The translations under genes were made by a program, and so were the position numbers. The notes beneath the pieces were generated by a model, which worked only from the letters and a program-made list of their open reading frames with translations, was not told the DNA's origin and did no database searches. Shown here piece by piece: positions 34,004 to 42,495 of a DNA stretch of 45,172 nt (the first letter of the stretch is position 1; each line of letters starts with the position of its first letter). The stretch comes from Sedimentisphaerales bacterium (GTDB lineage Bacteria; Planctomycetota; Phycisphaerae; Sedimentisphaerales; Anaerobacaceae), in NCBI GenBank assembly GCA_016930645.1, contig JAFGGH010000060.1, positions 1 through 45,172 on the forward strand. The letters are read 5' to 3'.

Positions 34004-35183
34004 CAGAAAGACAGGGGCTTCGGATTACATCGAAAAAGGGGGTTTTCTGCTGTTCAACGCACGCAGCGGCGTATAGAAACATTGCCGCAGACCAGCTCTG
34101 CCAGTCTTGGCCCTGCGGGGTACCGTCCTGAGCCCTGTGCCATTCGTTGAAGCCGAATTCCACATCGGCAACACGCGACGATTTAACTAATCCGGCAAGA
34201 GCAACCAGCTTTTGGCGTGCCAGGCTGAACCTCCTGGCTGCCACCAGTGCCGCAACGTAAAATCCGCATATAAAAGGCCAAACACCGCCGTTATGATATT
34301 CGCCCGGATGGTTGTATTTTTCATACCGGATTTTCCAGTCAGGGTCACCCGGCCTGCAGTAAGGAAAGAAATTCGGTGGTAAATCAACGGCCAAATCACC
34401 GTTTTTACGCAAGGCCTGTGATTCACGCTCAATCCACTTAACAATATCCTTGGCCCTTGAAATAGGAGCAATTCCGGAAATAATCGCCAGGCAGTTGCCC
34501 AGCAAATCAAACCGTTCGCTGCGATAGACTTTATACGACCACATTGCGTAATATGGTTTATGCCTGAGCACCAAACCTTCGTGAACGTGGCGGTTCTGCC
34601 TTTCACCTATGACTGCAAATCTGCCCATAAGCTCTCTTATATTTTCAGCACGCTCATCGTTTCCCAAAAGTTTCAGATATGCGTACGCAACGCAGTTAAC
34701 ATACAAGCCGTAGCCGACAATCCACTGCTCATCCCGCCAGTCACTTGTTGGAAGCTGGCCGATAAGATACCTGTCCGAGGGACTCTGGTACTCCATCCAG
34801 GTAAGAGATTTGCTCACCGCATCAGCAAGAAATTCGTTTTCTCCCGTCGCCATTCTGTATAAACCCACAGCCATTAAAAATAAAGGTGTCGTGTCACTGG
34901 CACCCCTGTCCTCGCGGTCATGTACCAGAGATGGAATATGCCCGTGTGGGCTTTGAGTTTTCACGCAGGTCTCAAGCACTCTTCTAAGTGACTTGATAAG
35001 CTGCTGGTTTTGACAGGTCAGTATTCCAAGTGAGCAAACCAACAGGTCACGGGTATAAGGTTCCGGATACCCCCATCCTGCTGCACGAGGCAACCCGCGG
35101 TACGGGCCGTGCATATTATGCAACAATACCTCAAGTGCGGCGGCTTTGGCTCGGGAAATGAGTCTTCGCTCGTCTCTTTCCAT
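33999..35183 (-). CDS. Glycoside hydrolase, GH100/debranching-like (alpha/alpha)6 barrel
   Basis: The protein has 394 residues from ATG 35183, one base after the GT4 stop; a TTG three codons earlier is an alternative. Motifs in order are WGYPEPYTRDLLV (near 40-52), TSDWRDEQWIVGYGLYVN (near 145-162), EYHNGGVWPFICGFYVAAL (near 310) and GQDWQSWSAAMFLYAA (near 370). This order fits a helical-toroid glycosidase related to neutral invertases (GH100) and glycogen-debranching C-domains. DWRDE may hold the general acid. It has no signal peptide and is cytosolic. Substrate not determinable; context suggests a mannose-, glucose- or glucosamine-containing glycan. Confidence 0.7.
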   Translation of the reverse strand: MERDERRLISRAKAAALEVLLHNMHGPYRGLPRAAGWGYPEPYTRDLLVCSLGILTCQNQQLIKSLRRVLETCVKTQSPHGHIPSLVHDREDRGASDTTPLFLMAVGLYRMATGENEFLADAVSKSLTWMEYQSPSDRYLIGQLPTSDWRDEQWIVGYGLYVNCVAYAYLKLLGNDERAENIRELMGRFAVIGERQNRHVHEGLVLRHKPYYAMWSYKVYRSERFDLLGNCLAIISGIAPISRAKDIVKWIERESQALRKNGDLAVDLPPNFFPYCRPGDPDWKIRYEKYNHPGEYHNGGVWPFICGFYVAALVAARRFSLARQKLVALAGLVKSSRVADVEFGFNEWHRAQDGTPQGQDWQSWSAAMFLYAAACVEQQKTPFFDVIRSPCLSA

Positions 35184-35184
35184 G

Positions 35185-36327
35185 TCAGTCAATACCTAAT
35201 CTTTCGGAGATAATTTCGATAAACCTTTTGGCGACTATTCGATAGTCAAATTTTTCCACAGCTCTTTTTCTGCCGGCCTGTCCCATCTTCTCTCTTAGTT
35301 CGGCATTCGACATAAGCTCCATAAGATAATTCGCAATATCGTGGACACTGGCGCGGTAATCGACAATCCTCGGTTCTTTGAACACGTATCTATGCCGCGG
35401 CTCGTAACCCGATTCATCTCCGACTATAGTCTCTCTTAAACGTATCTCCTGCGCCACCTCCGCAAGATAAGCAGTCTCACCGTGCACCATTGTATCAAGC
35501 ATACCCATCGCGTTTATACCGATGACCGGTTTGCCGCATGAGTTGGCCTCGACCTGTATCATTCCGAAACCCTCCAGCCTCGACGGAGCCGCGTAAATAT
35601 CACAGGCGGCAACAAGGTATGGCATAAAGTTTCTCGATATTACATTTGTTGTATAAACTACATTCTTATCGATACCCAGTTGCGTCGCTAACTGCAGGTC
35701 GACAAGATTCTGGGCCTCGGTTCTCGGCTGAGGCCAGACCTTGCAGACATACTTCCAGTCCGGTGCTTTTATATCGTTGATTGCCATGGCCTGCATTACT
35801 TCCTGGGCGCCTTTACTTGTTGCGTCTCCTCCGATAGTCAAAATCATTATCTGGTCCAGCGCTACACCGAGGGACTCCCGTACCGCCACGACTTTCGGGT
35901 CGTTTTTGTCACGCGGCTTGAACGAATCCGTATCACAACCGACAGGCAGAACTTCTATATTGTCGCCCTTCAGGCCGTCGCGGACATAAATGTCCTTGAC
36001 CCATTGTGAAGTGGCCAGAATTAATGGAAGAGAGTTTAGGACTTCCTGATAATTGGCCATATATCCGTCTGCAACCAGCCAGGGCACAGCCTGAACGCCA
36101 TAGCGTTGCGGGTGCAAGACAAGAAACGGCGTGTGTCCCCAGTAACCGACACCCAAAACGACATCCGGCTCGAACCACCTGTAATACCATTCCTTCTCCT
36201 GGGCTGACTCGAAATGCACCGAATGAACATCGACGCCAAGCTCATCGAGGCCGCGATGCATAAGATGACCCTGTGTAGCCAAACCGGCAGGCGACGGAGG
36301 ATAATCATACATTATAAGAACCTTCAT
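35185..36327 (-). CDS. GT4-family glycosyltransferase
   Basis: This 380-residue GT-B enzyme starts MKVLIMYDYPPSPAGLATQG. It has LPVGCDTDSFKP, ILTIGGDATSKGAQEVMQAM, and the nucleotide-sugar signature APSRLEGFGMIQVEANSCGKPVIG (the EX7E-like Glu pair). No membrane helix is present. It lies directly between GH130 and the GH100-like gene in one operon, so a synthetic step for the same glycan is inferred. It is typical of retaining transferases using GDP-mannose or UDP-glucose, but the donor is unknown. Confidence 0.85.
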   Translation of the reverse strand: MKVLIMYDYPPSPAGLATQGHLMHRGLDELGVDVHSVHFESAQEKEWYYRWFEPDVVLGVGYWGHTPFLVLHPQRYGVQAVPWLVADGYMANYQEVLNSLPLILATSQWVKDIYVRDGLKGDNIEVLPVGCDTDSFKPRDKNDPKVVAVRESLGVALDQIMILTIGGDATSKGAQEVMQAMAINDIKAPDWKYVCKVWPQPRTEAQNLVDLQLATQLGIDKNVVYTTNVISRNFMPYLVAACDIYAAPSRLEGFGMIQVEANSCGKPVIGINAMGMLDTMVHGETAYLAEVAQEIRLRETIVGDESGYEPRHRYVFKEPRIVDYRASVHDIANYLMELMSNAELREKMGQAGRKRAVEKFDYRIVAKRFIEIISERLGID

Positions 36328-36371
36328 TTTTTAACTCCTGTTAAAATATGTTCATATCATAAATATTCTGG

Positions 36372-37346
36372 TCAGTTTTTCCACCAGTCGCCCGGCGCAT
36401 GGTTCGGACATTTTTTTACAAAGCTAACCAGGTCGTCCAGTTTGGCGGTCGCAAGTGCTATGCACGAATCCGCCGCGCCATAGTACATATAAACAATTCC
36501 GTCTCTGACAATCCAGCCGCAGGTAAAGACCACATCATCGACATCGCCCTCGCGTTCATAAGCAGCTTTCGGGCCGAATATCCACTCATCCGTGCGGTGA
36601 AGAACATGAGCCGGATTTTCATAATCAAGCAGCACCAAGCCCAGCCTGTAAATAGAACCTGATGCGGTGGTACGAACACCGTGATACGAAATCAGCCAGC
36701 CTTCACTGGTCTCAAGGGGGGGCGCCGAAAGACCGACTTTGTTTGCATCCCACCAGCTTCCCTCGCGGGCATAAATTATTTCCTGATGATTGCCCCAGTG
36801 TCTCAAATCCGGGGAGTATGAAATCCAGATATTGGCGGGAAAATTCAGGGACCTGGCGACCGGCCTGTGGAGCATTGCCCAGTTGCCGCCGAACTTTACC
36901 GGAAATAACGCGGCGTCCTTATCCTCAGGAGGCATTACAGGCCCCAGTCTCTCAAACGTCTTAAAGTCACCAGTCGTTGCCAGTGACACCAGCGGTCCGC
37001 CCCTCGAATAGGCGGTATATGCAATTGCCCATTTGCCAAGCTCCTTCAGCCATGTTATCCTTGGGTCTTCTATTCCCCAGATTTCCTCGGGATGTCCAGC
37101 TGGGTCGGCACGCAGAGTCGGCTCCGAATCTATCCGCCAATCGCTTGAGCCGTTTTTACTGCGGGCAACAGTGAAATGAGAGATGCCCCTGAAATCCTCA
37201 GCCCGGACAAGAAGCAGAACCTCCCCGTTAACCTCTGCGGCGGCTGCGTTAAATACGGAATTTACCTCATAAGGCCAGTCTTTGACGGACAAAATGGGAT
37301 TGTTCGGGTCCCTCGTAAAAAGTTCTCGTGTCTTTTTTTCATTCAT
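36372..37346 (-). CDS. GH130 beta-mannoside phosphorylase-like protein
   Basis: The 324-residue five-bladed beta-propeller protein carries the GH130 signatures: NPILSVKDWP, WGIEDPRITW (D94, the position of the proton-donor Asp in the family), KDAALFP (143-149) and HRP (160-162), the last two being phosphate- and subsite-contacting motifs. GH130 enzymes reversibly phosphorolyse beta-1,4- or beta-1,2-mannosides, giving mannose-1-phosphate; some hydrolyse instead. It has no signal peptide. It lies between the PIG-L and GT4 genes. Confidence 0.85.
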   Translation of the reverse strand: MNEKKTRELFTRDPNNPILSVKDWPYEVNSVFNAAAAEVNGEVLLLVRAEDFRGISHFTVARSKNGSSDWRIDSEPTLRADPAGHPEEIWGIEDPRITWLKELGKWAIAYTAYSRGGPLVSLATTGDFKTFERLGPVMPPEDKDAALFPVKFGGNWAMLHRPVARSLNFPANIWISYSPDLRHWGNHQEIIYAREGSWWDANKVGLSAPPLETSEGWLISYHGVRTTASGSIYRLGLVLLDYENPAHVLHRTDEWIFGPKAAYEREGDVDDVVFTCGWIVRDGIVYMYYGAADSCIALATAKLDDLVSFVKKCPNHAPGDWWKN

Positions 37347-37385
37347 CTTCAGCTCTCTTGCAACATCCGCCGGAAAGTTCGGCTC

Positions 37386-38003
37386 TTAGCCGAAAAGCCA
37401 AAAGGCCTCCTTGCGCGGGGTCGTCTTCGCTTCGAAATTTTCAGGCGAAAAACCATATATTTCAGTAATTATTTCATATTTTTTCCGCCATACATCTTCA
37501 GGCAGATTACAGATAATATCTGCGTCAACCACTGCTTTGGGCAGATATTTTTTATCACCATCTTCATAAGCAAACCGCCAAAGTTCCCTTGATACAATTT
37601 GCCCGCCGTCCCGCAGTTGGCCTACCGCTTTTGCCGCTTCTTCATGTCGCACGTGCCGCGTATATTCTCCCCAAAGACTATGTGTGATAATAATATCGTA
37701 ACTATCTGAACCAAGCAAATCGATAATAGTTTTCTGGATATCGCCGCTTTTGAGCGGCTGCTGCTCGGGGCCGTCGTCGAGGTCACCCATTATACCTTTA
37801 GCACCAAGTTCTTTCATCGCCCTGTAAAATTTTGGCGCACGGTCATGGTCGGACGCCCGCGTAAGAGTAAGAACTGTCCAGTCGACGTCTGGATGCAAAA
37901 GAATAAAGCCGCCCGCCCAGAGCGTCTCATCGTCAGGATGAGCAACAACAACAAGGCATCTGTCACCCTCATGAATCACGCTTGGCTTTCTGTGTTCCTT
38001 CAT
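37386..38003 (-). CDS. PIG-L family deacetylase
   Basis: The 205-residue protein has the LmbE/PIG-L zinc site: AHPDDE (21-26, with H22 and D25) and the distal HVRH (H117, H120). It removes N-acetyl groups from GlcNAc-type substrates, as in BshB/MshB or GlcNAc-PI deacetylases. The ATG overlaps the thiE stop by 4 bp (ATGA), so translation is coupled to ThiE. Its place in a GT4-GH130 operon suggests an amino-sugar in the glycan. Confidence 0.87.
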   Translation of the reverse strand: MKEHRKPSVIHEGDRCLVVVAHPDDETLWAGGFILLHPDVDWTVLTLTRASDHDRAPKFYRAMKELGAKGIMGDLDDGPEQQPLKSGDIQKTIIDLLGSDSYDIIITHSLWGEYTRHVRHEEAAKAVGQLRDGGQIVSRELWRFAYEDGDKKYLPKAVVDADIICNLPEDVWRKKYEIITEIYGFSPENFEAKTTPRKEAFWLFG

Positions 38004-39037
38004 AAAATTTTCTGCTTGAGTTTTTTACAAGCCTCGATAGGATTTTCTACTTTGGTAACAGCCGAACAAACGGCAACCGCCTGTGCACCGGCGCCGAGCA
38101 CATCTTTTACATTATCCAAAGTAATCCCGCCAATCGCAACATGTTTAATACCGCTACCTTCAAGAATAGCCGTTGCTTTACTGACATAAACTAATCCGAC
38201 AGCCTCCGCCCCCGGCTTTGTACCGGTAGAAAAGACAGGCCCCAGACCTACATAGGTCGGCAACTCAGTAATAGCTCTTTCAAGCTGGTCTATACTGTGC
38301 GTGCTTTTGCCGATAATTATCGGTGACTTGGCAAGTTTCCGCGCCTGGTCAACCGGCAAATCATTCTGTCCGAGATGAACTCCATCGGTGCCGGCGGCTA
38401 CCGCGATATCGACACGGTCGTTGATGATGCTGATGACATCCGCATTCCTGCAAAGCTCAACCATTTCCAACGCGGTCGCAAAAAGCTGGTCATCCGGCAT
38501 CTGCTTTGCCCTTAGCTGAATACAATCAGCCCCGCCCCGGATGCACTGGTTGGTAAGATTCATAATATCAGCAGGCAGGTTACTGGTGATAATTACATAA
38601 AGCTTCGCCCTGCCGAATTTTTCGACGGTATCGGCAAAAAGCGCAACATCTTTTTCAAAAGCGTACGCCTCGAACCTCAGCTTCTCCAACAGCTCTGAAT
38701 CGGCTTTATCGAATGTTGCCGACATTTCCCCAAGCACCCTCAGCGCCTCTGTGAGCCTTTTACACGCCGCCGTAAAACAGTCCTCTAAATTATTTCGCTC
38801 GATTTGCTCTTCGATTTGCCTGGCTGCCCCGACATCTCCATAAGTATCTCTGCTCGCCAGCAGCCTGCCTGCATCGAGCCTGCCGATTATCGCGCAAAGC
38901 CGATGCCGAATAGCTTTCGCGCGGTCGGTGAGTATTTGCGAATTCAGCTTGAACCGGCAGAACTCTTCTGCCATCCGGCACGCCTCTCTTGCCCGGTTGA
39001 AATTAGCGTCTATTATCCTGTATGTACTGCTGTCCAT
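38000..39037 (-). CDS. thiE: ThiD2-ThiE fusion (HMP-P kinase / thiamine phosphate synthase)
   Basis: The 345-residue protein is a fusion. Residues 1-135 (YRIIDANFNRAREACRMAEEFCRF...) match the ThiD2 domain, a monofunctional HMP-phosphate kinase found fused to ThiE. Residues 145-345 form the TIM-barrel ThiE, with QLRAKQMPDDQ, INDRVDIAVAAGTDGVHLGQNDLP, GLGPVFSTGTKPGA and VAIGGITLDN. It joins HMP-PP and thiazole phosphate to make thiamine phosphate. thiC lies 4.5 kb away under a TPP riboswitch. No TPP riboswitch was found in front of this gene. Confidence 0.9.
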   Translation of the reverse strand: MDSSTYRIIDANFNRAREACRMAEEFCRFKLNSQILTDRAKAIRHRLCAIIGRLDAGRLLASRDTYGDVGAARQIEEQIERNNLEDCFTAACKRLTEALRVLGEMSATFDKADSELLEKLRFEAYAFEKDVALFADTVEKFGRAKLYVIITSNLPADIMNLTNQCIRGGADCIQLRAKQMPDDQLFATALEMVELCRNADVISIINDRVDIAVAAGTDGVHLGQNDLPVDQARKLAKSPIIIGKSTHSIDQLERAITELPTYVGLGPVFSTGTKPGAEAVGLVYVSKATAILEGSGIKHVAIGGITLDNVKDVLGAGAQAVAVCSAVTKVENPIEACKKLKQKIL

Positions 39038-39155
39038 ATCAGGTCAATTATATAATCAGAGAAAATTTTAGGTAAGTGAAATAAATTATTTGCTGTCGAA
39101 TTGAGCAGAGAAACAAAGGTAACAAAAAAGCGGGGTTCAGATTTTCCTGTATCTA

Positions 39156-39212
39156 AAAAAAAATCGGGCGGATCCATCCTCCTCCAAAGTATATAGTTAG
39201 GATCATCCGCCC
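39156..39212 (-). terminator. Terminator-like hairpin between acyltransferase and thiE
   Basis: GGGCGGAT (39166-39173) pairs with ATCCGCCC (39205-39212). On the minus strand it is followed by GATTTTTTTTT. Flanking A/T runs make it roughly symmetrical. The loop holds GGAGGAGGATG, an odd Shine-Dalgarno/ATG-like string that probably does not start a gene. It separates the LpxL-like gene from thiE. Confidence 0.65.
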
Positions 39213-39528
39213 AAATTTTTTTGAACAAACTTCTGAATTACTATCCTTCAGCAAAGAATATGCCAAAGAATAAACAGATTATTACTTCAGCAAGCCCCAA
39301 ATCCATAAAGGCCTGCCGAAGGCCTGCTTGCGCACCTTTAATCACAGCCGGAAATTTCAAATAACAAATTTCGCATTTTAACGGTGCGTTGTTTTTTTGA
39401 AACACCGAAAGGCTCTTAATTAGCTTTGCCGAATACTTTCTCGGACCATAACTCTTTTTGTTGTAGGAAAGTGATGTTACGTTGAAAAAAAACAACGCTA
39501 AGGCGTCAATAAAGAAACGCAAAATTGT
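39213..39528. other. Gene-free stretch
   Basis: About 315 bp with no supported gene. It holds a small hairpin AAGGCCTGCCGAAGGCCT near 39308 and A/T-rich DNA. An open frame of 93 codons on the minus strand (39241-39522) is low complexity and lacks recognisable domains. Confidence 0.5.
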
Positions 39529-40509
39529 TTAATCGCCGTTGTCTTCTTTGGGCTGACCCGCCGTGCCAGCGCATCGTCGCGGCAGGTGTTTCCATCGGCG
39601 GTGCAGCCACCAGTATTGGGTTGGGTCCTGGCGAACGAAATCTTCTATTGCTCTCGTATATTCCTGGGTAATCCACAACAAAGGGTCATCCTTATCTTTC
39701 CATTCATCAGGCGTTATGATGCGGTTTACCCCTATCTCGAAAAAGAATTTATTATCCACTCTGCGGGAGTACCCAACGCCTATCGGAATCTCATATTGCA
39801 TCGCCAGCAAGCCGATTGATTTGTAAGTGCTGGCCTTGCGACCGAAGAAATCGACAAAAAGCCCCTTTTGGCCAGCGTCCTGGTCGGCAATGAAACAAAC
39901 TGTCGCTCCCTCTTTCAATAAAGTATCCATCATCGCGGTAGCGCCTTTTTTATCGATGATTTTCTGCCCTGCGTTTTCCCTGACACCATAGAGGTATTTG
40001 CTTATGTAGGGATTATCGAGAGGCCTCGCTATCGAATAAACATTATATCCGAACAGGCCCAGCATATACCCCATAATCTCAAAGTTGGCGTAGTGGCCTG
40101 CTATCATAATCATACCCTTGCCCTCCTTCATCATCCACTTGGCGCGTTCTGCCGTCTTGAAGTATGAGTACCGCCGCCAATTATCTTTGCGGACGAGCTT
40201 CGGTGTAAACAGAACATCAATCGCTATCATAGCCAGTTGTTCGAATGAACGCCTGCCGGTATCGATATACCACTGTTCATCTTTGCCGGGATAGCTTGCG
40301 CGGAGATTATCCAGCGCCCGTTTCCTGCCGCGGTGGTAATGCATCCAGAGGCACCTGCCTAAAAAACAGGCGGTTTTGAGATTTCGCTCTACAGAAAATA
40401 ATGACAGAATTGCTACCAAACCCCGCAGCGCAATATATGCAAGCCAATCCGTTACAGGATTGCCCTTTTTCTTTTTCTTCTTAGCTTTAGCGGGCACATA
40501 ATAAGCCAT
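39529..40509 (-). CDS. LpxL/HtrB-like lipid A acyltransferase
   Basis: The protein has 326 residues from ATG 40509 (MAYYVPAKAKKKKKK); a longer frame runs into non-coding sequence. It matches the LABLAT/LpxL family: a basic N-terminus, a membrane segment near 25-50, the catalytic HX4E motif in GHYANFEIMG, and FIADQDAGQKGLFVDFFGRKAST (substrate site). It transfers a secondary acyl chain to a lipid A-like acceptor at the inner membrane. The polylysine stretch near the N-terminus is unusual. It is divergent from the Lpt permeases. Confidence 0.85.
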   Translation of the reverse strand: MAYYVPAKAKKKKKKGNPVTDWLAYIALRGLVAILSLFSVERNLKTACFLGRCLWMHYHRGRKRALDNLRASYPGKDEQWYIDTGRRSFEQLAMIAIDVLFTPKLVRKDNWRRYSYFKTAERAKWMMKEGKGMIMIAGHYANFEIMGYMLGLFGYNVYSIARPLDNPYISKYLYGVRENAGQKIIDKKGATAMMDTLLKEGATVCFIADQDAGQKGLFVDFFGRKASTYKSIGLLAMQYEIPIGVGYSRRVDNKFFFEIGVNRIITPDEWKDKDDPLLWITQEYTRAIEDFVRQDPTQYWWLHRRWKHLPRRCAGTAGQPKEDNGD

Positions 40510-40583
40510 AGGCCATGATTTTAGGCCTTGTTGAGGTGCTGTCAAGTATAGTCGCATATTTGCTGTTTTGCCGGGACAAAGAG

Positions 40584-40679
40584 ATGACAATTGAAAAATG
40601 GCGGGATTTGGTCGTATGTTTTGTCAACACAAGGGGAAAAACGACTCTATTGCTTTTTCCAGTTGTCACTGCCACATAA
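40584..40679 (+). CDS. Possible 31-residue small protein
   Basis: An ATG at 40584 opens a 31-codon frame: MTIEKWRDLVVCFVNTRGKT then TLLLFPVVTAT. It ends 38 nt before the intrinsic terminator at 40717, and GGGACAAAGAG lies just upstream. The only argument for it is the terminator's orientation, with no other plus-strand gene ahead of it. A small RNA is an equal alternative. Weak call. Confidence 0.2.
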   Translation: MTIEKWRDLVVCFVNTRGKTTLLLFPVVTAT

Positions 40680-40716
40680 TAAAATCTCTAATTTGAATTT
40701 GAATTGATATTATAAG

Positions 40717-40742
40717 GCCGGGCGCCCAGCCCGGCTTTTTTT
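40717..40742 (+). terminator. Intrinsic terminator, plus strand
   Basis: GCCGGGC (40717-40723) pairs with GCCCGGC (40729-40735), followed by TTTTTTT. No annotated plus-strand gene lies directly upstream, since the LpxL-like gene is on minus. It therefore ends an unknown short transcript, or acts as an attenuator for the Lpt genes. Confidence 0.85.
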
Positions 40743-40866
40743 GTTGCAGGTGTTCGTTTTGAGGAATTGTTAAAAAGAATTTTGTTGGCAAAGCGGCTTT
40801 AATAACTACAATTGGTTTTCAGAATCTGGATTTTTGCATATATTCGGTTTTTTGTTCCGGCAGATT

Positions 40867-42489
40867 ATGGTTTTTATCCTTCAAAGATATATATTCCGCG
40901 AGCTGTTTAAAGTATTAATCCTGGCAACTATTGCGTTGACTTTGATAATGAGTCTGGGCATTATTTTGCGGCCTATCCAGGAGTACGGGGTTGGGCCTCG
41001 CCAGGTGTTTCATTTGCTTGGTTATTTTATTCCGATAACATTGACGTTTGTGCTGCCATTATCGGGTCTTTTTGCCGCTGCGCTGGTTTACGGCCGATTT
41101 GCAAATGACAACGAGCTTGACGCCTGCCGGGCAAGCGGAGTAAGTCTTTTGACATTGATATACCCGGGACTGGCGCTGGCGATTGTTATTGCGATAGCTA
41201 ATCTGGTTTTGAGCTTTCATGTTGTGCCGATTTTTTTTCACCGTGCCGAAAGAGAGCTGAAAGCCGATGCCAAGCAGATATTGTTCCGTAACATTCAGCG
41301 CAGAGGTTTTTATTCGTTACCGTTTCGCGGCAAAGATCGCAGGATATATGCCGACAAGGCTGACTCTACAAATGATATTCTTGAGGGAGTGATTGTTACA
41401 GAAATTCAAGGCGGCAGGATTCAGAAAATAATAACCGCCCAAAGCGCAAGTGTAAGGTTTCATCTTCAGGAGCGTATTAACGAAGTTCAAATCGTCGCCA
41501 ATCATATATACCGGATAGGAGATGAAGAAGAAGGCTGGTTCTATTCTGAACGGTTTCCTATAAGAGCGGAATTTACATCAATGCTCGCCGATGATATAAA
41601 ATTTAAGAAAATTGAGGAATTAAAAAGGATATATAACAATCCATTGCTGTTTTATCCGGTCGAGGAGAAAGCGCGGGAGAGCTTTGCTCAGTACACCTCG
41701 GAACTTTTATGTGAGGATATTAAAAGCGGCATAGCTGAAGTGAACGATTTCTACGAATTACGGGGAGAACCAAATTCGGTTAGGTTTACGGCATCGGATT
41801 TGGGGGTTAATACGAAGAGAAAGACTGATGACGCCCAGGTGAAACTATCAGGCAATGTTCTCGTTCAGCAGTTTGATATGGATACGGGCAACGTCAATAA
41901 AACCTGGAGCTGCTCAGAAGCGCTGCTGAAGATTGAAGGGGATGAGTTCCATCCGACTTTGACAATGGAGCTGTTCAATCCTCACTGGGCAGAGCCGGGC
42001 GGTTCAGAAGGAATTGCGGCAGGCAGGCAGTATATAAGGGGATTATTGCTTCCTAAACAGGTTTCTGATAAGCTCGATACCGAGAATGTCCTTGATACTA
42101 TAAATCCGCAGGCGGTTTCGTCTTCTCTTGCTGCGGGGCCGAGCGAAAAGCTTGTCGGCCTTTTGAATAGTTTGAAAATAACCATATCGAAAGTCTTTGT
42201 TAAAATTACCGCTGAGCTTCATACCAGGCTGGTTTTCGGTGTTGGGTGTGTTCCTTTAATAATGATTGGCATCGGGCTGGGGATTATATTGCGCGGCGGA
42301 CATTTGTTAAGCGCATTCGGAGCCAGTGCCATTCCGGCAGGTTTGCTTGTTGTTTGTATAATGATGGGTAAGAACTTTGCGAAAAATCCGGGTGGGGGTT
42401 TAACAGCCGGTGTATTAATGATGTGGGGGGGATTTGCGGTTTTGGTTTGTTTAGCTGCCGGGTTGCTTTATAAGCTTTTGAAGAATTAA
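40867..42489 (+). CDS. LptF/LptG-family permease (first)
   Basis: The protein has 540 residues from ATG 40867 (an upstream TTG at 40834 is in frame). It has three N-terminal helices, then a periplasmic beta-jellyroll region (about 130-430), then three C-terminal helices (TRLVFGVGCVPLIMIGIGLG onward), the YjgP/YjgQ layout. The motif ANDNELDACRASGVSL is the family's cytoplasmic coupling helix. The periplasmic part is longer than in E. coli LptF (about 360 residues total). It extracts LPS from the inner membrane with LptB. It is followed six bp later by a second permease. Confidence 0.82.
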   Translation: MVFILQRYIFRELFKVLILATIALTLIMSLGIILRPIQEYGVGPRQVFHLLGYFIPITLTFVLPLSGLFAAALVYGRFANDNELDACRASGVSLLTLIYPGLALAIVIAIANLVLSFHVVPIFFHRAERELKADAKQILFRNIQRRGFYSLPFRGKDRRIYADKADSTNDILEGVIVTEIQGGRIQKIITAQSASVRFHLQERINEVQIVANHIYRIGDEEEGWFYSERFPIRAEFTSMLADDIKFKKIEELKRIYNNPLLFYPVEEKARESFAQYTSELLCEDIKSGIAEVNDFYELRGEPNSVRFTASDLGVNTKRKTDDAQVKLSGNVLVQQFDMDTGNVNKTWSCSEALLKIEGDEFHPTLTMELFNPHWAEPGGSEGIAAGRQYIRGLLLPKQVSDKLDTENVLDTINPQAVSSSLAAGPSEKLVGLLNSLKITISKVFVKITAELHTRLVFGVGCVPLIMIGIGLGIILRGGHLLSAFGASAIPAGLLVVCIMMGKNFAKNPGGGLTAGVLMMWGGFAVLVCLAAGLLYKLLKN

Positions 42490-42495
42490 ATTATT

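Noticed and set aside
36458-36679. Short antisense and overlapping frames in GH130
   Set aside because: Shadows of a strongly supported gene.
39013-39228. Minus-strand frame with GGAGGAGG next to ATG
   Set aside because: The ATG directly abuts the Shine-Dalgarno with no spacing, it lies in a terminator loop and its 3' end overlaps thiE.
39241-39522. 93-codon minus-strand frame
   Set aside because: Low complexity, no motif, no ribosome-binding site, and hairpin-rich DNA; better read as intergenic.
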